35,701 nucleotides of DNA from CAZDHT01 sp964505325. Its GTDB lineage: Bacteria > Planctomycetota > PUPC01. Under the pieces are notes generated by a model that searched no databases, had not been told where the DNA came from, and was given only the letters and a program-made list of their open reading frames with translations. Position numbers and translations under genes: made by a program. Positions 24,875 through 32,747 of the stretch are shown piece after piece. The DNA is taken from positions 1-35,701 of the forward strand of contig CAZDHT010000022.1 in NCBI GenBank assembly GCA_964505325.1, read 5' to 3'. Numbering within the stretch: the stretch's first letter is position 1; the number at the start of each line of letters is the position of its first letter.

Positions 24875-26563
24875 CTAGTCGCCCGGCTCGAGGGTCCACA
24901 TCCCGGGCGTAATTTCGTCGGTGTGCAGCGCCCGGACGCTGCCGTCGGCACACAGGGCGTTGGCCCTTCCTCCGTGCCGCGTGGCGATTTCGGCCCCGGT
25001 GTCATTTTTCTCGACGTCTATATCGTCGCGGTCGATCTCCCAGCCCTCGTAGTCCATCACCACAATGGTGTCCGCGGCGACGCTGCGGCGGTCCCTTCCC
25101 AGCCGGTTGTTGTAGCCGTAGCTGGCCTCGCCGACGGGCGGAGTCCCCTCGACGATCAGCCAGTAGTCGCTGTATCCGGCTGCCAACGCCAGGCAGGCCA
25201 TTGCGGTGGCGTAGCAGTCTCCCCATTCACCCCGTGCGTCCCAGCTTCCGCCGATGTCCTTGCAGGCGGTGTTCGGCCAGTAAGCCATATCGGCCCCCTG
25301 TTGCACCAGCATCTTCATCAGGTGCTCGGGGAAGAAGTTGGCCCGCCATTTCTCCTCGTACTTCCCGCCCATGCGGACCATCGCTTCGTTCATGAAATAG
25401 ATACAGTAGGTCAGCGAGTACTGGGGCTCCATCGCGATGATCTTCGCGCTCGGCTGGTTGTTCTTGTACAGGTATTCAGCGTTCGTGATGCACGGTTCCG
25501 CGCTCGGGCCTTGTCCCATGACCAGGCGGGTAGCGAGCAACACGGGGGTGTTCGTCTGTCCACCACTGAAGTGTTTTCGCGGGTTGGGTACGGCGAAGCG
25601 GTAGTATGCCGACCCGCCCTCCCACGCCGCGTAGGCCCAGTACAAGAAGCCCTGACCGGCGTCGGACCCCTTGTCGATGACGCGCTGCGGAACGCTGAGG
25701 CCGCTGTCTTTGGCCGCCGCAATGCCGTGATAGAACCAACTCGTGGCGTTGGTGTCGACCGTGCCCCCGGCGGTGGCGTCGTACGGTGCCTCGTAGGTAA
25801 AGCAGCCGTAGTCCGCCTGGTCCGACGCGGCCACCATCCAGTTGACGCCTAACTGCGCGGCCGCGGCCGCCTTGGCGCGCAACTCCGGGTCTGTGATCAT
25901 CTGCACGGCGGCGCACAGCGCCATCACACAAATGCCCTGATTGTAGATCTTCTCGTTGTCCTGTACGAACCGCCCCTGGTTCGCCCCGGACTTGTACTGT
26001 GCGGCGCTCGAACACAGATATTCGACCGCCCGGCGGACGGTCTCGGCAAACTCCGGCGGATGCTTGTCGGTGCAGCCGAACCCAAAGAAGGCCAACAGGG
26101 ACAGGCCGGTGGAGCTCTGAGGCCAGTAGAAGTTGATGGTGGGAAAGCGCCCGTCGGGCCGCTGCTTGCTTTGCAGCCAGCGCAGCGCCTTGTACAGCTC
26201 GTCGGCCTCTTCGCGCTTCTCCTCCTGGTCGGGCACGCCCTCGGCGATGGTCACCGGCGGCTTCCCGACGGACGGGCACCCCAAAATGGCCGGGTCGCTC
26301 AGGTAATCCGCCGCGATGACCTGGTACCAGCTCTTGCCGGTGTTCCGGTTCCACACGGCCGGCCAGAGCCCCTGGTTGTTCGATGCATACATCTGCAACG
26401 CGTACCCGACCTGCTCCAGGTTGTGCTGGCAGTTCAACTGCGCCGCGTGGGAATAGACCCCCTGCACGCCCACGATCAGAACCGAGATCAGAATCAGGAT
26501 CACCGCGACGACGACCAGCAGCTCGGTGAGCGAGAACCCTGCCGCAGCCTTCAGCGCCTTCAT
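24875..26563 (-). CDS. Pseudopilin-like protein with inserted prenyltransferase/terpene-cyclase-type toroid (copy B)
   Basis: A 562-residue paralogue of the protein at 19699-21471. The prepilin leader KAAAG-FSLTELLVVV has its cleavage site between Gly9 and Phe10 and Glu14 at +5, followed by CQHNLEQVGYALQMY. The toroid insert has a clear QW-like motif LRWLQSKQRPDGRFP (about 127-141) and shares FGFGCTDKHPPEFAETVRRAVEYL with copy A. The end RHGGRANALCADG (His530, Asp540) is an H-X9-D-G motif. N- and C-terminal segments are conserved with copy A, while the centre is far more diverged and differs in length. ATG 26563 has AAGGAGC eight bases upstream. It begins 23 bases after propeller lipoprotein copy B, so the two are almost certainly cotranscribed. 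Likely a surface or periplasmic assembly component; substrate or partner unknown. Confidence 0.8.
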   Translation of the reverse strand: MKALKAAAGFSLTELLVVVAVILILISVLIVGVQGVYSHAAQLNCQHNLEQVGYALQMYASNNQGLWPAVWNRNTGKSWYQVIAADYLSDPAILGCPSVGKPPVTIAEGVPDQEEKREEADELYKALRWLQSKQRPDGRFPTINFYWPQSSTGLSLLAFFGFGCTDKHPPEFAETVRRAVEYLCSSAAQYKSGANQGRFVQDNEKIYNQGICVMALCAAVQMITDPELRAKAAAAAQLGVNWMVAASDQADYGCFTYEAPYDATAGGTVDTNATSWFYHGIAAAKDSGLSVPQRVIDKGSDAGQGFLYWAYAAWEGGSAYYRFAVPNPRKHFSGGQTNTPVLLATRLVMGQGPSAEPCITNAEYLYKNNQPSAKIIAMEPQYSLTYCIYFMNEAMVRMGGKYEEKWRANFFPEHLMKMLVQQGADMAYWPNTACKDIGGSWDARGEWGDCYATAMACLALAAGYSDYWLIVEGTPPVGEASYGYNNRLGRDRRSVAADTIVVMDYEGWEIDRDDIDVEKNDTGAEIATRHGGRANALCADGSVRALHTDEITPGMWTLEPGD

Positions 26564-26586
26564 CGATGTTGCTCCTTGTGACCCGG

Positions 26587-27699
26587 TTACCAGGGAATCC
26601 GAACAAGTCTGGTCCGGCGGCCCGACAAGCCGTGAAACTCGAAATGGGCGCCGTCGGCGCTGTTCTTCAGCGCTGACACCGCGCGGTACGTGCCGCCGAC
26701 ACGCTTCCCGTCTTTCAACACGAATGCCGAGCGTCTGACCGTGGCGGAACAGGCCAGGGAACTGCCGTTCGGGCTGAAAAGCAATTCACGGACGTAGTCC
26801 GCGTCGAACGCATCGCCCAACTGGGCGTCGTCCTTCTTCATACGCCACTTGCCGTGTCCCACGGCGAAGCCGACCGCTCGGCCGTCCGGCGCGAACACCG
26901 GCCCCACGACCTCATTCGCGGTGAATGGTCCGCCGACCTCGACACCGTCTTTCACCAATACGTCCTGCCCGTCGCGTCGGACCACCCACGCCAGCGACTG
27001 CCCGTCCGGGCTGGCCGCCCAGCCCCAGATGCGCTCGTAGTCTGCGCTGACCTTCTGCCCGGCCCGCATCAGGCGCCTCTTCCCGGTGTCGAAATCCACC
27101 GCAACATAGACTAACGCCCTGCCGTCGGGCGTGAACGCGAGCTGCCGGATGTCGTCGTCGCCGGCGCCGGTCAGCTCCCCGTCCCTGACCACGAACGTCT
27201 TGCCGTCCTTCGTCGCGGCGAACGCGATCGACTGACTGTCCGGGCTGAACGCGGGCGGGCCGACGCGGGCGTAAAGATCGCCGACGCGTTTGCCATCTTT
27301 CATCACGGACCATTCCGCGCCGTTGTCGCCCTGCGGTTCCGCATAGGCGAACGACTTGCCGTCCGGGCTGTAGGTCGGATTGAGCACCAACGCGCGCGGC
27401 TTGCAGACCGCCTCGCCGTCCTTGATCACGGTGTACTTGTCGCCCGACTTGGCGATGAAGGCAACGGAACCGCCGTCCGGGCTCAACACCGGCGGGAACA
27501 CCCGGTCGTACTCTCCGCCGACCTGCTTCCGGTCGCGGACGACGATCTGCTTCTCCCCCGACTTGGCCGTCTCGACCACGCTCTTGCCGTCGGGCGTCAC
27601 CACCGACCGATGGAGCGGTGCCTCCTGCTCGCCGCACCCCACGGCCAGGCCGACAAACGCCGCCAGGGCAATCGTGAGGGCCGTCTTTGCGCGAACCAT
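26587..27699 (-). CDS. Beta-propeller (PD40/TolB-like) lipoprotein, copy B
   Basis: A 370-residue exported lipoprotein with the same 24-residue leader and lipobox (AVGC, Cys22) as copy A. The mature part has repeated blades (FSPDSQSIAFAATKDGKTFV, ASPDGQSLAWVVRRDGQDVL) characteristic of PD40/TolB propellers. No enzymatic motif is seen. It starts at ATG 27699 behind AAGGAGG and a promoter identical in its hexamers to that of copy A. Its stop is 23 bases from pseudopilin copy B. Copy A is paired instead with an ankyrin lipoprotein that is then followed by pseudopilin A, so lipoprotein and pseudopilin are partners in both arrangements. A secreted two-component assembly is inferred from that pairing. 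Confidence 0.8.
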   Translation of the reverse strand: MVRAKTALTIALAAFVGLAVGCGEQEAPLHRSVVTPDGKSVVETAKSGEKQIVVRDRKQVGGEYDRVFPPVLSPDGGSVAFIAKSGDKYTVIKDGEAVCKPRALVLNPTYSPDGKSFAYAEPQGDNGAEWSVMKDGKRVGDLYARVGPPAFSPDSQSIAFAATKDGKTFVVRDGELTGAGDDDIRQLAFTPDGRALVYVAVDFDTGKRRLMRAGQKVSADYERIWGWAASPDGQSLAWVVRRDGQDVLVKDGVEVGGPFTANEVVGPVFAPDGRAVGFAVGHGKWRMKKDDAQLGDAFDADYVRELLFSPNGSSLACSATVRRSAFVLKDGKRVGGTYRAVSALKNSADGAHFEFHGLSGRRTRLVRIPW

Positions 27700-27765
27700 C
27701 CATCGCCTCCTTCGGTCAGTCCAAGGTAATTGTATCCGGTCAGCGGGATTAAGTCAAAACCGGAG
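27628..27765 (-). repeat. 138-bp leader repeat, copy B (promoter + RBS + signal peptide)
   Basis: The partner of 24678-24815. It has identical -35, -10 and ribosome-site bases and an identical 72-base coding part. All four mismatches fall in the spacer or untranslated leader. Confidence 0.9.
27729..27757 (-). promoter_or_regulatory. Sigma-70-type promoter of lipoprotein B / pseudopilin B unit
   Basis: TTGACT (27757-27752), a 17-base spacer and TACAAT (27734-27729) on the minus strand, then AAGGAGGC and ATG 27699. It drives a two-gene unit. Confidence 0.8.
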
Positions 27766-27853
27766 AGGGCGGTCCCAGGGTCATTTAGCTCTCGACCGCG
27801 ACCCGCGAGGACGGGCATCTCGCCCACCCACCACCCCCGCATCCCGGGAAATT

Positions 27854-27891
27854 AGTCTTTTTTTAGCACACGTGTGTGCCATAAAAAGACT
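27854..27891. terminator. Symmetric hairpin with A/T-rich flanks, likely terminator after toroid copy B
   Basis: An inverted repeat of about 18-bp arms: AGTCTTTTTTTAGCACAC pairs with GTGTGTGCCATAAAAAGACT with a small mismatch, and the homology of the arms extends weakly outward. It lies between the toroid copy B stop (27978) and the lipoprotein B promoter. The arms carry poly-T on both strands, so it could stop transcription either way. An operator or recombination palindrome is the alternative. Confidence 0.5.
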
Positions 27892-27977
27892 GAATTCGCG
27901 GAGATTCGGCTCTCGGTGTCGCGCCACGGAAGCAGAATTGAATGACCCTGCGCCCATGCGCCCGTGCGCCCATGCGT

Positions 27978-29768
27978 TCACTGGACGCGAAGCGTCCACG
28001 CGCCCGCGCCCGATCGCGGCGGCGGCGCGAGCACGGTCTCGACCTGGGCGATGGCGAAGAAGCTGTCAAACCGTTCGTCGTCGAACAGCGGGCCGTAGCT
28101 GCGGATCGGCCAGAGCGGGAAGCGGACCCGCGCCGCACCGGCCTCGGGCACGGTGAGCGTCGCCTTCGTGCCGAAGAGGGGACAGTTCACGGCCACCTCG
28201 CGCATGACCTCGACGACGTTCGGCTCCTGCTGCTCGCGCGGCCCGTCGAGCGTGGCGCCATCGACGAGGCACGCGGCCCCGCGCCACAGCACGAGCGGCA
28301 GCGCCAGGCGGAGTTCCTCCACGCCGAACGTCCGGTAGTTGTAGCGGATCGCAACGTCGTCGCCGTCGGGCTCGATCTCGTAGCGGACGGTCGCGTGGGC
28401 AAAGGTGAGTTCGAGCCACGCGGCGTCGCCGTCGACGCCGGTGGCCGCGGCGCGGGGGTAGTACTTCGCCCGCCGCAGCGCCATGGCCATGCTGCCGACC
28501 TCGCCCTTGTCCATCCCGGCGTAGTCCTCCTGGCCTTTGGTCCGGTAGCCGGTCTCGACCCAGACGTTGTAGTGCGGATGCTCAGCGGTGACCACGTTGT
28601 GCCCGCCGCCGACGACCACGGAGCACCGCTCGTGCCACAGCTCGATGCGGCTCTGGCGCTCGAGGCGGTAGATGAATAGCGCGTCCTTGGGCACGTCGGA
28701 GAGCTGGCCGGACAGCGCGACGCACCACGCCCCCCGCCGCCGCAGCACGCCCTCAAACAGGGGGGTGTGATTCTGGAGCACCGCGCCGTCCGTGTCCATG
28801 GGGAGCAGCCTCTGCTCGATGTCCGCCTGATCCATCTGCTTCGTGTAGTACACCAGTGACTCGGCGGGGAAGGGCATGCCGAAGTAGGTGTACCAGTTGC
28901 TCGGGCCGACCGAGCGCGGGACGTCGAGCCAGCCGGCATCGTCCCAGAACTGCATGATCCGCTCGATGTGGGTGACGCCCACGCCGGCCAGTTCGAGCCC
29001 CGGCACGAGACGCCCGAAGTAGCCGGGCGAAGTGCTCTGGCGGCCGTCGAACGCGCCAACCGTCACGCCGTCCGGAAAGCTCCACCGGGCCATGAAGTTG
29101 GCCAGGCGCGCGGCCGCGGCGCGGATCACGTCGTCGCCCGTCTCCTCGGCGACGATGGCCAGGGCGCCGAGCTGGAGACTGTTGTACTTCATTGACGGCC
29201 CGTGGTGCCGGCCCTCGTCCCAGAAGCCCTCCGGGTTCTGGTAGCGGATTAGTTGCTTCATCTGGAACGCCGCGAGTTCGAGCCACTCGGGCCGTTCGAG
29301 CAGGTGGCCGGCGAGCGCGGTGACGGCGAGCCGCCACGCCTCGTGGTTCGGCGAGGTAAAGAAGAACGGCTTGGGGATGTCCTCCTCGACGAACCAGGCG
29401 ACGAAGCGCTGCCATCGTCGGCGGCGTTCGGGGTCGAGCTCGTCGCCGAGCAGGTCGAGAGCGCGGCAGATCATCAGCGGCGGCCACTCGGCGAAGCCGC
29501 AGCCCGTCCGCTCCCACTCGGTGAGCCACGTGTCGGCGAGCCGGAAGCAGAGCTCGAGCGTATCGGGCTTTCCGAAGTACGGGTTGCTCGGGTGCTCGTG
29601 CGTGTAGAGGACGAGGAAGACGTGGGCGCCGTACTTATAGTTCTCGTGGGCGTAGCTGCCCTGGGTGCGGGGCGGCTGGTCCGGGTTGAGGATGTCGGCG
29701 GCGTCCAGCTCAATCGCCCTGGCGCACGAGACGAGGTAGCGGACCAGCCGATCGATTGCCTGCTGCAT
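27978..29768 (-). CDS. Toroid plus beta-sandwich protein, possible polysaccharide lyase or hydrolase (copy B)
   Basis: A 596-residue paralogue of the protein at 17774-19546, similar along its whole length and also without a signal peptide. Shared motifs are SPNHEAW (Asn141, His142), GFWDEGRHHGPSMKYN (His188, His189), WSFPDGVTVGAFDGR, LQNHTPLFEGV, SDVPKD-x-x-FIYRLERQ-x-RIE-x-WH and GGGHNVVTAEHP. The first half is helical (toroid), the second a beta-sandwich ending in WTLRV. The start at 29768 has GGAG six bases upstream, and a TATAAT box sits 40 bases upstream of the start. It stands alone between a terminator of the preceding operon and the hairpin at 27854-27891. I cannot assign it to a numbered enzyme family. 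Two divergent copies suggest two related substrates. Confidence 0.7.
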   Translation of the reverse strand: MQQAIDRLVRYLVSCARAIELDAADILNPDQPPRTQGSYAHENYKYGAHVFLVLYTHEHPSNPYFGKPDTLELCFRLADTWLTEWERTGCGFAEWPPLMICRALDLLGDELDPERRRRWQRFVAWFVEEDIPKPFFFTSPNHEAWRLAVTALAGHLLERPEWLELAAFQMKQLIRYQNPEGFWDEGRHHGPSMKYNSLQLGALAIVAEETGDDVIRAAAARLANFMARWSFPDGVTVGAFDGRQSTSPGYFGRLVPGLELAGVGVTHIERIMQFWDDAGWLDVPRSVGPSNWYTYFGMPFPAESLVYYTKQMDQADIEQRLLPMDTDGAVLQNHTPLFEGVLRRRGAWCVALSGQLSDVPKDALFIYRLERQSRIELWHERCSVVVGGGHNVVTAEHPHYNVWVETGYRTKGQEDYAGMDKGEVGSMAMALRRAKYYPRAAATGVDGDAAWLELTFAHATVRYEIEPDGDDVAIRYNYRTFGVEELRLALPLVLWRGAACLVDGATLDGPREQQEPNVVEVMREVAVNCPLFGTKATLTVPEAGAARVRFPLWPIRSYGPLFDDERFDSFFAIAQVETVLAPPPRSGAGAWTLRVQ

Positions 29769-29807
29769 AGGATGCTCCGGCCAAGCGGGCGGCGGTTGTG
29801 GGAGGTC

Positions 29808-29836
29808 ATTATAGCGGCAGACGCGCTGCGGGAAAA
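29808..29836 (-). promoter_or_regulatory. Probable promoter of toroid copy B
   Basis: A perfect TATAAT (29813-29808 on the minus strand). The best -35 at 17-base spacing is TTTTCC, which is weak and coincides with the T-tract of the upstream terminator. Confidence 0.5.
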
Positions 29837-29857
29837 GGCGCTCGATTGAACGCGCCT
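29833..29857 (-). terminator. Intrinsic terminator of the propeller operon
   Basis: On the minus strand, stem AGGCGC, a ten-base loop, GCGCCT, then a short TTTT tract. The stem begins inside the stop codon of the NHL-propeller gene. Confidence 0.65.
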
Positions 29858-32747
29858 ACTTGCCAGTGTCCTTGACATTTGCCAGGGCGACGGTCTCGGT
29901 CGCGTGATAGCCGAGCTTGACGGACAGGATGCGGTAGTTTCCGTAGTCGGCGACGAACAGGCGGTGGTCGGTGTGCGTCGCCACGTACGACGGATGGCAG
30001 AGGGCCACCTCGTCGCCGCCGACCGGTCGTGGATTCTTCGGCCCGCCCTGGGATACCAGCGGCACCCCGTCGTCGACGTTGCCGTACTTGCCGATCCGCA
30101 GGATCAGGTTGCCGTTGGTGTCGAGCACGGCCACGCGGAACCGGTTCAGCTCGGTGGCGAACGAGCGGGCGAACAGGTCGAGGGCGAACCGCGCGTTCCA
30201 GCAGGCGCACCCGCCGCCGCCCTTTGACGAGTTGAACCCGCCGTACCCGACGCCGCCGTAGAGCCATTCGGCGCCCTCGACCCAGGCCGAGCCGGCGAAG
30301 CCCTTGACCAGGTCGAACGGCCGCTTGGGGCCGTCGGCCCGGGCCATCGGAATCGGCGCCCGCTTGCTGGCGCTGATGATCCGCCCCTTCCCGGGCTTGA
30401 ACTTCATGAGCGTCTCGGCGCGCTCCAGCGGATACTCCACCCCATTGTAGGTCCGGTTGGCCGCGGCGAGCAGATAGATGTTGTCGTCCTTGTCCATGGC
30501 TAGGCCGTCCGTCATCGGCAGGCCGCCGATGGCGTCCTCGTGGACCCGCTGGCCGTGCTTGTCCCACACGTGGACCTCGCCCCAGCGGATGCGGCCGGGG
30601 TAGAGCCGCGGCTTGTACGGCCGGCCGCCCTGGAACGCCGCACTGAACGCGCCGGGTATCCGTATGGCGAGCTTCTTGCTGTTGTAGCAGGAGACGACGA
30701 TGTAGCCCTTGGGCGAGACGCCGAACCCGCCGAGGTGGAAGCAGCCGGGCCGACCCGTTCCCGGCATCGGGATGGTCGCGACCAGCTTCTGCCCGTCCCC
30801 GTCGAAGCCGGGGTGTTCGCGCTCCTCGCCGTAGTCCCACGGAATCTCGCGCCAGTTCTGCATGTTGAACCGCGCCACGTGCGTGTCGGTGCGGAGGTAG
30901 ATCCGGCCGTTGAGATCGAACGCGATCTCCTCCGTGCTGAACGGCAGGCGCACGACGCTCACCTTCCCCGTGCCGGGGTCGATGCGGAGCATCTTCTTGG
31001 ACGCCTTACCCACCCCGCAGTCGCCCTCGACAACATAGAGCACCCCGTCGGCCGGGTTGACGTAGAGCCGCTGGCGGTCGAGCGCCGGCGCCCGCGGCGG
31101 GCTGACCCAGGTGATCTTCTGCGCCACGTCCCGGGCGAAGTTCGCCTTCTCGGCCAGCTTGCCGCCCTTCTCCTGGTACAGGCGGTAGTGGGTGGCCGAC
31201 CAGGGTGAGTCTCGCCACTGGTGGGTGTAGTTGCGCCGGAGCTGCAAAAGCTTGCTCGTGGTGTCGCCCGTGCCGGGCACGAGCCAGACGGTCGGCGGGT
31301 CGGTGTAGAAGTCCACGAACACGCCGTGCTGCAGGCCCCGGAGCTTGTTCATAAACACCGCTGGATGGTGTCGGACCAGCGGCAGGGGGTACGTCGCGAT
31401 CTTTTTCGGGCTCTTAAGCGGGCCGTAGTGGGTGAACGTGGGATTCTTCAGCGGGTCCTTGACGAACCGGTTGACGATCATCCACGAGGCGACGTACATG
31501 TGGCCGGTCTTGGGGTTTACGTCGATGGTGACCGGCTTGGCCGCGGGAACGGTCTTGAACAGCTTGCGCTCGGGCGTGAACACCTGAATGCGGTCGTTCA
31601 TGTAGTCGGCGACGTAGATGCGGCCCTTGGCGTCGACGGCGACGCCCATCGGGCAGCGGAAGAGCGTGTCGTCCGTGCCAGGCGTCAGCATCTTTCCCAG
31701 GAAGACCTCGACCGGCTTGTCGCTGTTGTAGTCCATCCGCGCCACGCCGTGCAGCCACGAATACTTGCCGCCGCTCATGTAACCGGTCAGGTACAACCAC
31801 TTGCCGTCGGGCGAGAACGCGGCGCTGCGGGGGACGGCCTGGCTGGTCTTGCCGCGGTAGGGGCGGCCGGCCGACGATGTCGTCGGGCCCGATATCGACA
31901 ACCCGCCCGTCGTGCCGTCCGTCGCCACCCGGTTCAGCGACCACATTGCCAAGGCCAGCCGATTCTTGGAGACCGCCATCGCCGAGGCCGCGCAGCCGTA
32001 CTTGCTCATGCCGTCGTGTCCGGTGTTGGAACCCGAGTTGAACAGCGTCGCCTGCACCACGCCGTGCCACACCGGCAGCCAGCGGCCGTCCTGGGGGAAC
32101 TGCATCCACTTCAGCCCCTTCACGCCCGCCAGCGCCTTCTTCAGCGCATCGGGCGCGGCGCGATCCTGCGCGGCCGGCCAATCCGGCGGGAACGGATAGA
32201 CGGTGCGGACGTAGTTGCCGTCGTGATCGAAGAGGCGGATGTGGTCGACCCCGCCGCCCTCGAAGACGTAGACGCCCTCGGGCGCCGCGGCGAAGAGCGG
32301 GCGGTTGCCGGGGGCGATGCGCTTCTTCGGCGACCAGAACAATGTCCGCTCGAACCGCGGCTTCAGCCCCAGTGACACGCGGATCGCCAGGTTGCCGGTG
32401 TCGTCGATATACTTGCCCTGGTCGTCCTTGCCGTCCCAGACGAGCGTCTGCGCGAGCGAGTTCTTCTGAAGCGGCGCGGGCGCGTTCTTGCCGAGCACAC
32501 CCGAGGCGAGGTGTCGGATGATCCGGCCGTCCTTCGTCTCGACGGCGATGGTCACGTCACAGTAGTCCTTCGGCGCGAACGCGATCGTCACCGCGTCCCC
32601 GTCCCGCGTGACCGCCGGCTTCTGCGTGAACGTGAAGACCTCTTTGCGCTTGACCTTGAACTCATCACGGTCCGATGCGAACGCCGGCGCCACGAGCAAG
32701 AGCCCGACCAACACCGCACTGATCACTCGCCACTGATCACTGATCAC
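29856..32747 (-). CDS. Exported NHL-repeat beta-propeller protein A
   Basis: A 963-residue secreted protein starting at GTG 32747, which overlaps the stop of the Kelch-like gene (GTGA). AAAGGGA lies five bases upstream, and a signal peptide follows (hydrophobic AVLVGLLLVAPAFA, cleavage near residue 24). It begins with a beta domain that carries a FlgD-like phrase (LVWDGKDDQGKYIDDTGNLAIRV). Many NHL-type blades follow (GVAVDAKGRIYVADYMNDRIQVF, GLAMDKDDNIYLLAAANRTY, RLFVADYGNYRILSVKL). Near residue 847 is GGGGCACWNARFALDLF, conserved in the partial paralogue at the right window edge. There is no catalytic motif. The frame is open upstream to 32843, but that part overlaps the previous gene in another frame and lacks a signal. 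Role unknown; probably a surface or periplasmic binding platform. Confidence 0.78.
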   Translation of the reverse strand: MISDQWRVISAVLVGLLLVAPAFASDRDEFKVKRKEVFTFTQKPAVTRDGDAVTIAFAPKDYCDVTIAVETKDGRIIRHLASGVLGKNAPAPLQKNSLAQTLVWDGKDDQGKYIDDTGNLAIRVSLGLKPRFERTLFWSPKKRIAPGNRPLFAAAPEGVYVFEGGGVDHIRLFDHDGNYVRTVYPFPPDWPAAQDRAAPDALKKALAGVKGLKWMQFPQDGRWLPVWHGVVQATLFNSGSNTGHDGMSKYGCAASAMAVSKNRLALAMWSLNRVATDGTTGGLSISGPTTSSAGRPYRGKTSQAVPRSAAFSPDGKWLYLTGYMSGGKYSWLHGVARMDYNSDKPVEVFLGKMLTPGTDDTLFRCPMGVAVDAKGRIYVADYMNDRIQVFTPERKLFKTVPAAKPVTIDVNPKTGHMYVASWMIVNRFVKDPLKNPTFTHYGPLKSPKKIATYPLPLVRHHPAVFMNKLRGLQHGVFVDFYTDPPTVWLVPGTGDTTSKLLQLRRNYTHQWRDSPWSATHYRLYQEKGGKLAEKANFARDVAQKITWVSPPRAPALDRQRLYVNPADGVLYVVEGDCGVGKASKKMLRIDPGTGKVSVVRLPFSTEEIAFDLNGRIYLRTDTHVARFNMQNWREIPWDYGEEREHPGFDGDGQKLVATIPMPGTGRPGCFHLGGFGVSPKGYIVVSCYNSKKLAIRIPGAFSAAFQGGRPYKPRLYPGRIRWGEVHVWDKHGQRVHEDAIGGLPMTDGLAMDKDDNIYLLAAANRTYNGVEYPLERAETLMKFKPGKGRIISASKRAPIPMARADGPKRPFDLVKGFAGSAWVEGAEWLYGGVGYGGFNSSKGGGGCACWNARFALDLFARSFATELNRFRVAVLDTNGNLILRIGKYGNVDDGVPLVSQGGPKNPRPVGGDEVALCHPSYVATHTDHRLFVADYGNYRILSVKLGYHATETVALANVKDTGK
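32718..32747. repeat. Degenerate heptamer tandem repeat (GATCACT units) at a gene junction
   Basis: Forward-strand units GATCACT, CGCCACT, GATCACT and GATCAC follow each other in phase. On the minus strand they form the stop codon of the Kelch-like gene, the GTG start of the NHL gene and its first nine or so codons (ISDQWRVIS). Confidence 0.7.

Noticed and set aside
27949..27976. Triple 8-bp repeat (GCGCCCAT/GT) just after toroid copy B
   Set aside because: Only three short units with low complexity; no partner elsewhere in the window, so treated as chance or slippage.
31221..32375. 384-codon plus-strand open frame
   Set aside because: Antisense of the NHL-propeller gene; Arg/His/Val-rich composition without any domain.
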